Source of the DNA: an uncultured Aquimarina sp.
GTDB taxonomy: Bacteria; Bacteroidota; Bacteroidia; Flavobacteriales; Flavobacteriaceae
DNA length: 64,000 nucleotides
Direction of reading: 5' to 3'
Assembly (NCBI GenBank): GCA_947500545.1
Contig: CANMSO010000002.1
Span: forward strand, 310,001-374,000
This document shows positions 35,599-44,070 of this stretch, piece by piece (positions within the stretch are counted from its first letter, which is position 1; every line of letters begins with the position of its first letter). Below the pieces are notes generated by a model. That model was not told the DNA's origin and did not search any database. It saw only the letters and a program-made list of their open reading frames with translations. Position numbers and translations under genes: made by a program.

Positions 35599-36582
35599 AT
35601 GGAAACAACTGTTACTAAAACAGGTACAGAGGATAAAACTTGGGGAGGTGGTAATCAACCTCTCAAGGTGAGTTATGGTAAGATGATGATGTGGTTCTTT
35701 ATCCTTTCGGATGCGCTTACATTCTCAGGTTTTCTTGCCGCCTATGGTTTTTCAAGATTTAAATTTATTGATTCATGGCCAATAGCAGATGAAGTGTTTA
35801 ATCACTTTCCGTTTTTACATGGTGTAGATGCGCCTATGTATTATGTGGCTTTGATGACCTTTATATTAATATTTTCTTCTGTGACTATGGTGCTAGCTGT
35901 AGATGCTGGTCATCATATGAAACAGAAAAAAGTAATTATCTACATGTTTTGGACCATAATAGGTGGTGCTATTTTCGTAGGTTCTCAAGCTTGGGAATGG
36001 AAAAACTTTATCAAAGGAGAATATGGAGCGGTTGAAACAAGAGGCGGTCAAATATTGCAATTTGTCGATACAGAAGGTCACAGAGTAGCTTTAAACGAAA
36101 TAGCAATTGTTGATACTCACGGAGATAGAACCCAGCATGAAGAGAAAAACGGAATCTGGTATGAAAAAGAAGCTACGCTTCCTTCTTATACTATGGATGA
36201 GATAAAAGCCGGTTTTACTAAACGCAACGATCTATTGATAAGAACGCAAACACTTACTGAAGAAGGTGAGAAAACAATTTTATCAAGAGCAGAATCCTTA
36301 AAAAGATTAAATGCCGATGCCATTGGTGTTGTTGAAGGAGCTAATTTGGTGCATAATGAATATGGTACTCCTTTGTTTGCAAATTTCTTTTTCTTCATTA
36401 CTGGTTTTCATGGTTTTCACGTATTCTCAGGTGTAATTATTAATATCATCATCTTTATTAATGTGATTCTAGGTACCTATGAAAGAAGAAAGAATTACGA
36501 AATGGTAGAGAAAGTTGGTTTATACTGGCACTTTGTAGATTTGGTATGGGTATTTGTATTTACATTCTTTTACCTGGTTTAA
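35599..36582 (+). CDS. coxC: Cytochrome c oxidase subunit III with large hydrophilic insert
   Basis: Subunit III of the terminal oxidase, 327 residues. The membrane parts are family-typical: MMMWFFILSDALTFSGFLAAYGF at the start, TGFHGFHVFSGVIINI and YWHFVDLVWVFVFTFFYLV at the end. Between helices, about residues 140-255, is a hydrophilic stretch of more than 100 residues with no hydrophobic segment (contains VDTHGDRTQHEEKNG and ETRGGQILQFVDTEG). Ordinary subunit III lacks this. The flanking family sequence continues in frame, so it is an insertion, not a fusion error. The insert probably sits on one membrane face; its role is unknown. Confidence 0.93.
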   Translation: METTVTKTGTEDKTWGGGNQPLKVSYGKMMMWFFILSDALTFSGFLAAYGFSRFKFIDSWPIADEVFNHFPFLHGVDAPMYYVALMTFILIFSSVTMVLAVDAGHHMKQKKVIIYMFWTIIGGAIFVGSQAWEWKNFIKGEYGAVETRGGQILQFVDTEGHRVALNEIAIVDTHGDRTQHEEKNGIWYEKEATLPSYTMDEIKAGFTKRNDLLIRTQTLTEEGEKTILSRAESLKRLNADAIGVVEGANLVHNEYGTPLFANFFFFITGFHGFHVFSGVIINIIIFINVILGTYERRKNYEMVEKVGLYWHFVDLVWVFVFTFFYLV

Positions 36583-36608
36583 TAAAAATAAAGTAGTTAT
36601 ATAATAAT

Positions 36609-36968
36609 ATGGCACACGATACAGCACATCACGAATCGAATATAGGTAGAATCTGGAAGGTATTTTTTATCCTTTCGGTTATTACAATAGTTGAAGTAAT
36701 TTTAGGTATTATAAAACCTGCATTCTTAGTTGAAACAACTTTGATTAGCATGAAATTACTGAACTGGATTTTCATTATACTTACTATATGGAAAGCGTAT
36801 TACATTACATGGGCTTTTATGCATATGGAAGGAGAAACAAAAGGGTTAAGAAGGTCGGTAGTTTGGACTGCAATTTTTCTTATCTCCTATTTGATTTTTA
36901 TACTTCTTACAGAAGGAGATTATATATATGAGGTATTTAAAGGAGGGTATAAAGCCTGGGACTTTTAA
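36609..36968 (+). CDS. Cytochrome c oxidase subunit IV family protein
   Basis: Small membrane subunit of the bacterial oxidase subunit IV type, 119 residues with three hydrophobic segments (about 14-32, 47-70 and 85-103). The motif TIWKAYYITWAFMHMEGE is typical of this family. It follows coxC by 26 bases and probably stabilises the oxidase. A terminator follows at 36999, which likely ends the first part of the cluster. Confidence 0.9.
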   Translation: MAHDTAHHESNIGRIWKVFFILSVITIVEVILGIIKPAFLVETTLISMKLLNWIFIILTIWKAYYITWAFMHMEGETKGLRRSVVWTAIFLISYLIFILLTEGDYIYEVFKGGYKAWDF

Positions 36969-36998
36969 CCCTTTAGATATATAAGTTAAAAGCATTGT

Positions 36999-37027
36999 AA
37001 AAAGACGGTTTTTTAAGCCGTCTTTTT
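36999..37027 (+). terminator. Rho-independent terminator after subunit IV gene
   Basis: aaaaagacgg and ccgtcttttt form a 10-bp stem with a nine-base loop and a T-rich 3' arm, 30 bases after the subunit IV stop. Confidence 0.75.
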
Positions 37028-37028
37028 C

Positions 37029-37036
37029 TATTTTTG
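37029..37036 (+). promoter_or_regulatory. Putative promoter -7 element for the SCO-like gene cluster
   Basis: TATTTTTG matches TAnnTTTG directly after the terminator and 58 bases before the ATG at 37095. It would restart transcription for the copper-assembly genes. No clear -33 TTG, because that region is the terminator stem. Confidence 0.45.
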
Positions 37037-37094
37037 TACGCGATTTATAATAGGTTTATTAAGTTTTTGTATGAAAAACAAAATTCATTTATAA

Positions 37095-37748
37095 ATGAAA
37101 AAATTTCTTGTTTTAGGTATCTTATTTGTATTACCACTGGTAGCATATTTGTTCTTTGCTTCTGGCGTTCATAATTTTGCTAAACTACCTGTCTTGAATG
37201 ATACAGTTGGTAATCTTGAGAGTTTTGAGAATCTTACAGGGCAAAATATTACTTTCCAAAGTAAAATTACAGTGCTTGGTTTTTTAGGAAAAAACATATA
37301 TAATAAACAAGGAAATGCATTTAACCTAAATCAAAAGATTTACAAAAAAAATCATGGGTTTCAGGATTTCCAGTTTGTCATGATATTGCCATATGGTAGT
37401 GAAGAGGCTTCAAAAGAGCTTTTGAACGAGTTAGATGATATTACAGATGTGTCTGAATGGAAATTTATGTTCGGCACACCAGAACAGATTAAAATACTAT
37501 TTGAAAGCCTTAATGTTTCGCACAAGTTAGATGATAATCTATCTACCAATTATGTATATATTATAGATAAGGATGGTAGTTTAAGAGGTCGTGACGGCAC
37601 TTTGAAAGAGAACGAACAGAAAGTAGATGGCTATGATGCAAGTTCTGTAGCCGATCTGGCAAATATTATGAATGATGATATTAAAGTAATCTTGGCAGAA
37701 TATCGCTTGGCACTAAAAAAATATAAAGCAGATCGTAAAGAGAAATAG
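37095..37748 (+). CDS. Membrane-anchored thioredoxin-fold-like protein lacking cysteines
   Basis: 217-residue protein with one N-terminal membrane anchor (about 3-22). The body has thioredoxin-fold features shared with SCO proteins: a beta strand KITVLGFLG at the place where SCO proteins carry the copper site, a helix, then NYVYIIDKDGSLRGRDG near the C-terminus. The whole protein contains no cysteine, so it cannot bind copper or do disulfide chemistry as SCO does. It sits 2 bases before a genuine SCO gene. It may be a degenerate SCO paralogue acting as a structural partner in oxidase assembly; this is inference. The C-terminal tail is Lys/Arg-rich. Confidence 0.7.
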   Translation: MKKFLVLGILFVLPLVAYLFFASGVHNFAKLPVLNDTVGNLESFENLTGQNITFQSKITVLGFLGKNIYNKQGNAFNLNQKIYKKNHGFQDFQFVMILPYGSEEASKELLNELDDITDVSEWKFMFGTPEQIKILFESLNVSHKLDDNLSTNYVYIIDKDGSLRGRDGTLKENEQKVDGYDASSVADLANIMNDDIKVILAEYRLALKKYKADRKEK

Positions 37749-37750
37749 TA

Positions 37751-38485
37751 ATGAAAAAATATTCATACGTAGGTATATCGTTTATTATATTAATATTTGG
37801 AATCATTTTTATACCAAAGATTGTTAATAGGGTGAAAAACACCTCTGTGGTTAAAAATGACAGAATGAGCGCAAATAATCCCATTGCAAATGAAAAACTT
37901 TCTTATATAAAGATCAATGGGGAACCAAAAAAAGTGCCCGAGTTCGCATTTCTGGATCAGGATAGCATATTGATCACTAATCATGATTATAGGGGAAAAG
38001 TATATGTAGCAGAGTTTTTCTTTACAAGCTGCCCTACAATTTGTCCAAAAATGAATAGAAATCTTGTGTACTTGCAAAATGAACTAAAGGATTTTGAAAA
38101 TTTTGGGATGGCTTCTTTCACTATAAACCCTAAGTTTGATACGCCAAGAAGACTTAAAAAATATGCTGAAAACTATAAGGTGACAAACCCTGATTGGCAC
38201 TTTCTAACAGGTGATAGAGAAGATATTTATGATTTGGCGAATGCAGGTTTTAATATTTATGCAGCAGAGAATCCCGATGTACCTGGCGGTTTTGAACATA
38301 ATGGTTATTTTGCTTTAATTGATCAGGATGGGTATATCAGATCACGATACGATGCATCTGGAAATCCTATTATTTATTATAGAGGAACAATTGGAGTTGA
38401 TCAGAAAATCGATGAAAACGGAGAAGAGGAACAGATCACAATTTTACTTGAAGACATTAAAAAACTTTTGAAGAAAAATGAGTAA
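37751..38485 (+). CDS. SCO family copper chaperone
   Basis: Membrane-anchored SCO1/SenC/PrrC-type protein that delivers copper to, or reduces, the CuA site of oxidase subunit II. The copper motif is CPTICP (CxxxCP) in FFTSCPTICPKMNRN, and the third ligand is the His in FEHNGYFALID. One N-terminal membrane helix is at about residues 6-24. Length 244 residues. It starts 2 bases after the cysteine-free neighbour and overlaps the next gene by 8 bases, so the three are translated together. Confidence 0.93.
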   Translation: MKKYSYVGISFIILIFGIIFIPKIVNRVKNTSVVKNDRMSANNPIANEKLSYIKINGEPKKVPEFAFLDQDSILITNHDYRGKVYVAEFFFTSCPTICPKMNRNLVYLQNELKDFENFGMASFTINPKFDTPRRLKKYAENYKVTNPDWHFLTGDREDIYDLANAGFNIYAAENPDVPGGFEHNGYFALIDQDGYIRSRYDASGNPIIYYRGTIGVDQKIDENGEEEQITILLEDIKKLLKKNE

Positions 38486-39020
38486 TACTTCTGCAATAGA
38501 AAAAAAGTATAATAAATGGATTGTTATTTTGTCGATAACTATTCCTGTCGTAGTGGGCGCATTGTTTGGGGTTAATTTAAGAAGACTTGGTTTTGATGTA
38601 GAACCACTTACTTTTCTGCCACCGATTTATGCATCTATTAATGCTTTGACAGCTGTTATTTTACTTGCAGCGTTATGGGCAATAAAGAATAAGAAGATAA
38701 AATTGCATGAAAAGTTAATGAAGACTGCAATTTTATGTTCCGTTTTATTTTTAATAATGTATGTTTCATATCATATGACAAGCGATTCTACCAAGTTTGG
38801 AGGAGAAGGAGTTGTGCGATATGTATATTACTTCATTCTGATTACTCATATTGTATTGTCCATAATAATAATTCCTTTTGTATTAATTACCTATGTACGG
38901 GCTTTGGCTCAAAGATTTGATATGCATAAAAAGATTGCAAGAATAACATTTCCGATTTGGCTATATGTTGCAATCTCTGGCGTGATAGTATATATAATGA
39001 TATCACCTTATTATAGTTAA
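38478..39020 (+). CDS. DUF420 family membrane protein
   Basis: 180-residue membrane protein with about five hydrophobic segments. The pattern FLPPIYASINALTAVILLAALWAIKNKKIKLHEKLMKTAILCSVLF fits DUF420 (CtaM/YozB type), which in Firmicutes is needed for oxidase maturation. The conserved His residues in KLHEKLM, SYHMTSD and ILITHIVLS are visible and could bind heme or metal. It overlaps the SCO gene by 8 bases. The placement supports an oxidase assembly role. Confidence 0.9.
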   Translation: MSNTSAIEKKYNKWIVILSITIPVVVGALFGVNLRRLGFDVEPLTFLPPIYASINALTAVILLAALWAIKNKKIKLHEKLMKTAILCSVLFLIMYVSYHMTSDSTKFGGEGVVRYVYYFILITHIVLSIIIIPFVLITYVRALAQRFDMHKKIARITFPIWLYVAISGVIVYIMISPYYS

Positions 39021-39055
39021 ATATATATCTTGCTAACTTTTCTAAAGCAGCACTA

Positions 39056-39283
39056 ATGAAAACCAAAATAGTATTCATATCGATATTGGTGTTATTATTT
39101 TCCCTTCCTGCCGAAGCACAATGTGCTATGTGTAGGGCGGTTTTAGAAAGTGAAGAAGGGCAAGAGACAGCAAAAGGAATTAATAATGGTATTGTATACC
39201 TTATGATTATACCATATGTATTAATCGCTGTTGTGGGCTATTTCATCTACAGAAATAAAAAGAAACCAGGAAGTCAACAATAG
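39056..39283 (+). CDS. Small secreted/membrane protein with CxxC motif
   Basis: 75-residue protein with a signal peptide (about 1-21, ending EAQ), then QCAMCRAVLES, a short polar linker, one membrane helix (about 46-67) and a Lys-rich tail. The CxxC faces the periplasm in this topology and could bind copper or heme or take part in thiol exchange. I recognise it as a small conserved protein that accompanies oxidase assembly genes in Bacteroidota, but it has no named function. It is 35 bases downstream of the DUF420 gene and ends the cluster. Confidence 0.75.
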   Translation: MKTKIVFISILVLLFSLPAEAQCAMCRAVLESEEGQETAKGINNGIVYLMIIPYVLIAVVGYFIYRNKKKPGSQQ

Positions 39284-39470
39284 GGTTGGTTGCTAAAAAG
39301 TCAACTTTTAACATTTTCATAACAATGTGACATGTAACAAAAATGGTAAGAGGCTAGTCTTATGTATCAAGACTACACTGACCAAAGTAAAATCTCTAGA
39401 GGGGAAAACTAGAATATTTGTTAATTTTTTCACATTCTATAGTTAGTGAGTCATAATGTAAATAGGGTAT

Positions 39471-39478
39471 TATTTTTG
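39471..39478 (+). promoter_or_regulatory. Putative promoter -7 element of the MacAB-TolC-like operon
   Basis: TATTTTTG matches TAnnTTTG, 26 bases before the ATPase ATG. The -33 area lacks an exact TTG. Confidence 0.5.
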
Positions 39479-39504
39479 TGCCCTATGTATCTTAATTAAG
39501 CGTT

Positions 39505-40206
39505 ATGATTGAAATTAAAGACTTACATAAATCTTACCAAATGGGGAGTAACTCCCTTCACGTACTTAAAGGAATAGATTTTAGCGTAAAAGATGGCGAA
39601 TTGGTTGCTATTATGGGATCATCTGGTTCAGGAAAATCAACACTGCTTAATATCTTGGGAATGCTCGACGAAGCGGATAGTGGAAGTTACTTCTTGGATA
39701 ATGTTCCTATAAAGGAATTAAATGAAACCAAAGCTGCTCAATACCGTAATAAATTTTTAGGATTTGTTTTTCAGTCATTCAATCTTATAAATTATAAAAC
39801 GGCCCTAGAAAATGTTGCATTACCATTATATTATCAACGTAAAAAACGTAAAGAGAGAACAGAGAAAGCCATGAATTATCTTGGTAAAGTTGGTTTGGCA
39901 GAATGGGCAACTCATTTACCAAGTGAACTTTCTGGAGGTCAAAAGCAACGTGTGGCTATTGCTCGCGCTCTGGCTGCCGATCCTAAAGTCTTATTAGCAG
40001 ATGAACCTACAGGAGCCTTGGATAGTACAACCTCCTATGAAGTTATGGATATCATTCAAGGCATTAATGACGAAGGTAAAACGATATTGGTAGTAACACA
40101 TGAACCAGATATAGCCAATATGTGTAAACGTATAGTACATCTTAAAGATGGTGTTATTGTTGAAGATAAAAAAGTAGAACAAGTAAGAGCATCTCAATAT
40201 GTTTGA
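39505..40206 (+). CDS. ABC transporter ATPase, MacB/LolD type
   Basis: Nucleotide-binding subunit of a type VII (MacB/LolD/FtsE-like) ABC transporter, 233 residues. Walker A is GSSGSGKST, the signature LSGGQKQRVAIARAL, Walker B VLLADEPTGALD and the switch His in VVTHEPD. The Q-loop is FVFQSFNLI. It overlaps the first permease gene by 8 bases. This class powers mechanotransmission across the periplasm via adaptor and TolC, not substrate passage through the membrane. Confidence 0.95.
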   Translation: MIEIKDLHKSYQMGSNSLHVLKGIDFSVKDGELVAIMGSSGSGKSTLLNILGMLDEADSGSYFLDNVPIKELNETKAAQYRNKFLGFVFQSFNLINYKTALENVALPLYYQRKKRKERTEKAMNYLGKVGLAEWATHLPSELSGGQKQRVAIARALAADPKVLLADEPTGALDSTTSYEVMDIIQGINDEGKTILVVTHEPDIANMCKRIVHLKDGVIVEDKKVEQVRASQYV

Positions 40207-41428
40207 TAGAGACAGATGGCAAGAAATCTTTGAGGCAATAGGAAAGAATAAGTTGCGTACCTTTCTTTCAGGGTTTACTGTGGCCTTAGGAATCCTGATT
40301 TTTACAGTTTTGTTGGGGTTGGGTAACGGATTGCTTAATAGTTTTTTAAGCAGTTTTGTAGATGATGCCCAAAATATTATATTTATTAGAGGGGGAAATA
40401 CATCTAAGGCGTATAAAGGATTTCAGGAGAATAGAAGAATTAGATTTAAAAATGAGGATTTCGAGTTTATTAAAAGTAACTACATCGGAAAAGTAGAATT
40501 TGCCACTCCAAGAATTTATCGTAATGCACAAGCAAAATATAAAAAAGAATCCGGTAGTTATAGTATAAGAGCGGTTAATCAAGATCATCAATATCTTGAA
40601 AAAACAATAATGATGCAAGGTCGTTATCTTAATGAAGCTGATGTTAGCGATCGAACAAAAAATATCGTTATAGGAAGATTGGTGGAGAAAGATTTGTTCA
40701 AAAATGAGAACGCGTTAGGAAAAATGTTAGATGTCGATGGAATACCATATAAAATAGTTGGTGTTTTTCAGGATAGTGGGGGAGATAATGAAGAAAGAAT
40801 AATCTACATGCCTTATAAAACAGTGCAACTGCTTTTTGGTAATAACGAGTATTTGGATCAAATCAATGTTTCTTATAATATGGCAATGAGCACAGAGCAA
40901 GCTATTGCTTTTGCTGATCAGATAGAAGAAGATTTTAAAGAAAGATTCAAAGTTGCACCAGATGATCAAAGTGCAATTCGAGTAAGAAGTTTTGCAGAAG
41001 ACATTAAAGAGACCATGGTAATTCTTGGAGGAATTTACTTCGTGATTTTTATTGTTGGAATAGGAACATTGATTTCCGGGATTATTGGCATTGGTAATAT
41101 AATGACATTTAGTATAAAAGAAAGAACCAAGGAGTTAGGAATTAGGAAGGCACTAGGGGCATCACCAAAGTCAATAATAGCAATGGTACTTCAGGAGTCA
41201 ATGATGATAACATCTATTGCTGGCTATATAGGCCTTATATTGGGGATTTTCGCATTAAAATTGATAGGGAATAATCTGGAAGAATTTTTTATCCTTAACC
41301 CCAAAGTAGATACTGGTGTTATCGTAATTGCTACGCTGACGTTAATTTTAGCAGGACTTTTGGCTGGATACATACCAGCAAGAAGAGCAGCTAGGATCAA
41401 GCCAATTATTGCATTAAGAGATGAATAA
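40199..41428 (+). CDS. ABC transporter permease, MacB/FtsX type (first)
   Basis: Permease with four membrane helices and a large periplasmic domain between helices 1 and 2 (MacB_PCD followed by FtsX), 409 residues. It starts with DRWQEIFEAIGKNKLRTFLSGFTVALGI, the family's amphipathic entry, and ends with LAGYIPARRAARIKPIIALRDE. The cytoplasmic coupling motif is KERTKELGIRKALGASP. The upstream ATPase overlaps it by 8 bases. A second permease of the same type follows after 114 bases, so the transporter may be a heterodimer. Confidence 0.94.
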   Translation: MFDRDRWQEIFEAIGKNKLRTFLSGFTVALGILIFTVLLGLGNGLLNSFLSSFVDDAQNIIFIRGGNTSKAYKGFQENRRIRFKNEDFEFIKSNYIGKVEFATPRIYRNAQAKYKKESGSYSIRAVNQDHQYLEKTIMMQGRYLNEADVSDRTKNIVIGRLVEKDLFKNENALGKMLDVDGIPYKIVGVFQDSGGDNEERIIYMPYKTVQLLFGNNEYLDQINVSYNMAMSTEQAIAFADQIEEDFKERFKVAPDDQSAIRVRSFAEDIKETMVILGGIYFVIFIVGIGTLISGIIGIGNIMTFSIKERTKELGIRKALGASPKSIIAMVLQESMMITSIAGYIGLILGIFALKLIGNNLEEFFILNPKVDTGVIVIATLTLILAGLLAGYIPARRAARIKPIIALRDE

Positions 41429-41542
41429 ATAATAAAAAGACGGTAGTTATGAAATGAGCCATAATAATTAAGTCGAGAATTGACTAATTGTATTTATTGG
41501 CGAATTCCATCTGACAATTGTAAAACAATAAAAAAGTAACAG

Positions 41543-42805
41543 ATGAAATTTATTTTTGAGAAAGATACCTGGCAAGAGATATACGGAGCAATTCGTAAGA
41601 ATAAAGTAAGAACCATAATTACGGTTATAGGGGTGACTTGGGGCGTATTTCTATTTGTTATTCTTCTTGGAATGGCAAAAGGCCTTGATAATAGCTTTAG
41701 AAGTCAATTTAACGATTTTGCTACCAATACAATGTTTGTTTGGGGGCAGCAGACAAGTATTCCTAATGGAGGTTTCAAAAGGGGACGAAGAATGCAACTT
41801 ACATTAGATGATGTTGCTGCTTTAGAATCCAAGGTAGATGATATAGAGTATATCACACCTCGCAATGTTACAGGTCAATGGGGAACCCCTCCAGGTCAAT
41901 TTGTTCGAGGATCCAAATCTGGTGCCTTTAAGATTTTTGGAGATTATCCAACTATTGATAAAGTATCAAAGAAAAAGATTTTTGACGGAGGAAGATTCAT
42001 AAATGAAGAAGATATTAAATACGAAAGAAAGGTTTGTGTTATAGGTGAAGATATTTATAAACAATTCTATGATGAAGATGAAGAGGCTGTGGGAGATTTT
42101 GTAAGGATTAATGGTATTTATTTTAAAGTCATAGGGGTGTACAAACCAACACAATCAGGATTTGAAGGTGATGACTCTGTTTATTTGCCGTTTACAACCT
42201 TTCAAACCATTTTTAATCAAGGTAAGAACATATCCTGGATGGTAATTACCGCCAAGGAAGATAAAAATATAGTGAATACCGAAGCCGATATCAAAACGAT
42301 GCTTAGGAGGATGCATAACGTTCATCCAGAAGATACACAGGCTTTTGGGAGTTTTAATTTAGGAGAAGAAGTTGCCAAGGTAAATGGCTTCCTTTCGGGA
42401 ATGAGATTAATAACTTATATCGTAGGAATTGCAACTCTTATAGCGGGCGTTATTGCAATTGGTAACGTTTTATTAATTACGGTAAAGGAACGTACTAGAG
42501 AGATCGGGGTTAGAAGGGCATTAGGAGCAACCCCTGCAGAGGTACGAGGTCAAATAATGCTCGAATCAGTGTTGCTTACATTTGTAGCAGGACTAATAGG
42601 ATTTGTCTTTGGAACATTAGTGCTCTGGGGTATTAATACGGCCATTGGTAACAATGAAGATATTCCCATATTAAATCCAACTGTCGATTTCTTTGCAGTT
42701 GTTGGGGCACTATTATCAATAGTTTTGCTGGGGACCATAATAGGTTTAATCCCGGCGCAAAAAGCGGTAAGTATTAAACCTATCGAGGCATTAAGGGAAG
42801 AATAA
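41543..42805 (+). CDS. ABC transporter permease, MacB/FtsX type (second)
   Basis: Second MacB/FtsX-type permease, 420 residues, with the same plan: EIYGAIRKNKVRTIITVIGVTWGVFLFVILLG at the start, a periplasmic domain, KERTREIGVRRALGATP, and IPAQKAVSIKPIEALREE at the end. It is a diverged paralogue of the gene before it. Only one ATPase is encoded, so either both permeases share it or two complexes exist. It is followed after 30 bases by the first adaptor gene. Confidence 0.94.
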   Translation: MKFIFEKDTWQEIYGAIRKNKVRTIITVIGVTWGVFLFVILLGMAKGLDNSFRSQFNDFATNTMFVWGQQTSIPNGGFKRGRRMQLTLDDVAALESKVDDIEYITPRNVTGQWGTPPGQFVRGSKSGAFKIFGDYPTIDKVSKKKIFDGGRFINEEDIKYERKVCVIGEDIYKQFYDEDEEAVGDFVRINGIYFKVIGVYKPTQSGFEGDDSVYLPFTTFQTIFNQGKNISWMVITAKEDKNIVNTEADIKTMLRRMHNVHPEDTQAFGSFNLGEEVAKVNGFLSGMRLITYIVGIATLIAGVIAIGNVLLITVKERTREIGVRRALGATPAEVRGQIMLESVLLTFVAGLIGFVFGTLVLWGINTAIGNNEDIPILNPTVDFFAVVGALLSIVLLGTIIGLIPAQKAVSIKPIEALREE

Positions 42806-42835
42806 AATAACAATCAAAGTAATATATCAATCAAA

Positions 42836-43957
42836 ATGAAAAAGGTTTTTAAAATTTTATTAGTTGTAGTATTTATAGCTTTACTAGGTTTTTCTGGTAA
42901 GTATCTAATAGACTCTAATAGCAAATCACCAATAGTATTTACTACAGAAAATGCATTTAGAACTTCTATAGAAGAGAAAACCGTTGCAACTGGAAAAGTA
43001 ATCCCAAAGGATGAGGTCGAAATCAAACCTCAGGTCTCAGGAATCATCGAAAAAATATATGTTGAGGAGGGTACTGCAATAAAAACTGGTGATTTAATAG
43101 CCAAAGTAAAAGTAGTGCCTAATGAGCAAGCACTAAACAGTGCCAGAGGACGAGTTAAAAATGCAGAAATAAGCTTGGCCAATTCAAAACAAGATTATGA
43201 CCGTAATAAAGCACTTTTCGATAAAGGTGTAATCGCTACTCAGGATTTTCAAAATGTAAAATTACGCTATGATCAGGCTCAACAGGAGGTGCGTAATGCG
43301 GCTAACGATCTACAGATCATTCGTCAGGGATCAACAGGGGGAGCAAAGGCAATTACAAATATTAGATCTTCGGTGGCAGGAACTGTTTTAGAAATTCCGG
43401 TTGAAGAAGGAGATCAGGTAATCCAAAGTAATAATTTTAACGATGGAACTACCGTGGCTACAATAGCAGATCTTAATAAAATGATTTTTGAAGGGAAAGT
43501 AGATGAGGCAGAAGTAAATAAGCTTAAAATAGAAATGCCGCTTAAGGTTAGTCTAGGGGCAATTAGAGATAAAGAGTTTGATGCAAAACTTAAATTTATA
43601 GCTCCAAAAGGTACTGAAGAGCAGGGAGCGGTTCAATTTAAAATAGAAGGAGAAGTTTTTCTTGACGATTCTTATTTCATAAGAGCAGGTTATAGTGCTA
43701 ATGCTTCAATTGTATTGGATACAAAAAATGATGTTCTTGCAATAAAAGAAGCATTATTGCAATTTGATAGAGAAACAGAAAAGCCTTTTGTAGAAATAAA
43801 AACCGGAGATCAAGAGTTTGAAAAACGAGATGTCGAGATAGGTCTTTCAGACGGAATTAATGTCGAAATACTGTCCGGAGTAACTGAAGAAGAGGATATC
43901 AAAGTCTGGAATAAAACTGAACCTGTGAAAAAAGAAGGAGAAGAAAACCAAGATTAA
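42836..43957 (+). CDS. Periplasmic adaptor (MacA/HlyD-type membrane fusion protein), first
   Basis: Membrane fusion protein bridging the permease and TolC, 373 residues. It has an N-terminal membrane anchor (about 3-24), a biotinyl-lipoyl half-motif (VIPKDEVEIKPQVSGIIEKIYVEEG), an alpha-helical hairpin (about 95-160) and a second lipoyl half (SVAGTVLEIPVEEGD), then beta-barrel domains. The C-terminal end is Lys/Glu-rich. It differs clearly from the second adaptor at 45594. A hairpin with T run follows it before tolC. Confidence 0.92.
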   Translation: MKKVFKILLVVVFIALLGFSGKYLIDSNSKSPIVFTTENAFRTSIEEKTVATGKVIPKDEVEIKPQVSGIIEKIYVEEGTAIKTGDLIAKVKVVPNEQALNSARGRVKNAEISLANSKQDYDRNKALFDKGVIATQDFQNVKLRYDQAQQEVRNAANDLQIIRQGSTGGAKAITNIRSSVAGTVLEIPVEEGDQVIQSNNFNDGTTVATIADLNKMIFEGKVDEAEVNKLKIEMPLKVSLGAIRDKEFDAKLKFIAPKGTEEQGAVQFKIEGEVFLDDSYFIRAGYSANASIVLDTKNDVLAIKEALLQFDRETEKPFVEIKTGDQEFEKRDVEIGLSDGINVEILSGVTEEEDIKVWNKTEPVKKEGEENQD

Positions 43958-43983
43958 GAATAATTAATTAAAATAATAAAAAG

Positions 43984-44024
43984 CCTGTGTTTGAGGAGAT
44001 TAGCCTTTGTAACACAGGTTTTTT
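43984..44024 (+). terminator. Terminator or attenuator between first adaptor and tolC-like gene
   Basis: An 8-bp perfect stem (cctgtgtt / aacacagg) with a 19-base loop is followed by T6. The position inside an otherwise continuous export operon suggests partial termination. Confidence 0.55.
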
Positions 44025-44070
44025 AAAAATATTTGTAACAACATCGATCAATTATATACATATAGGCATT

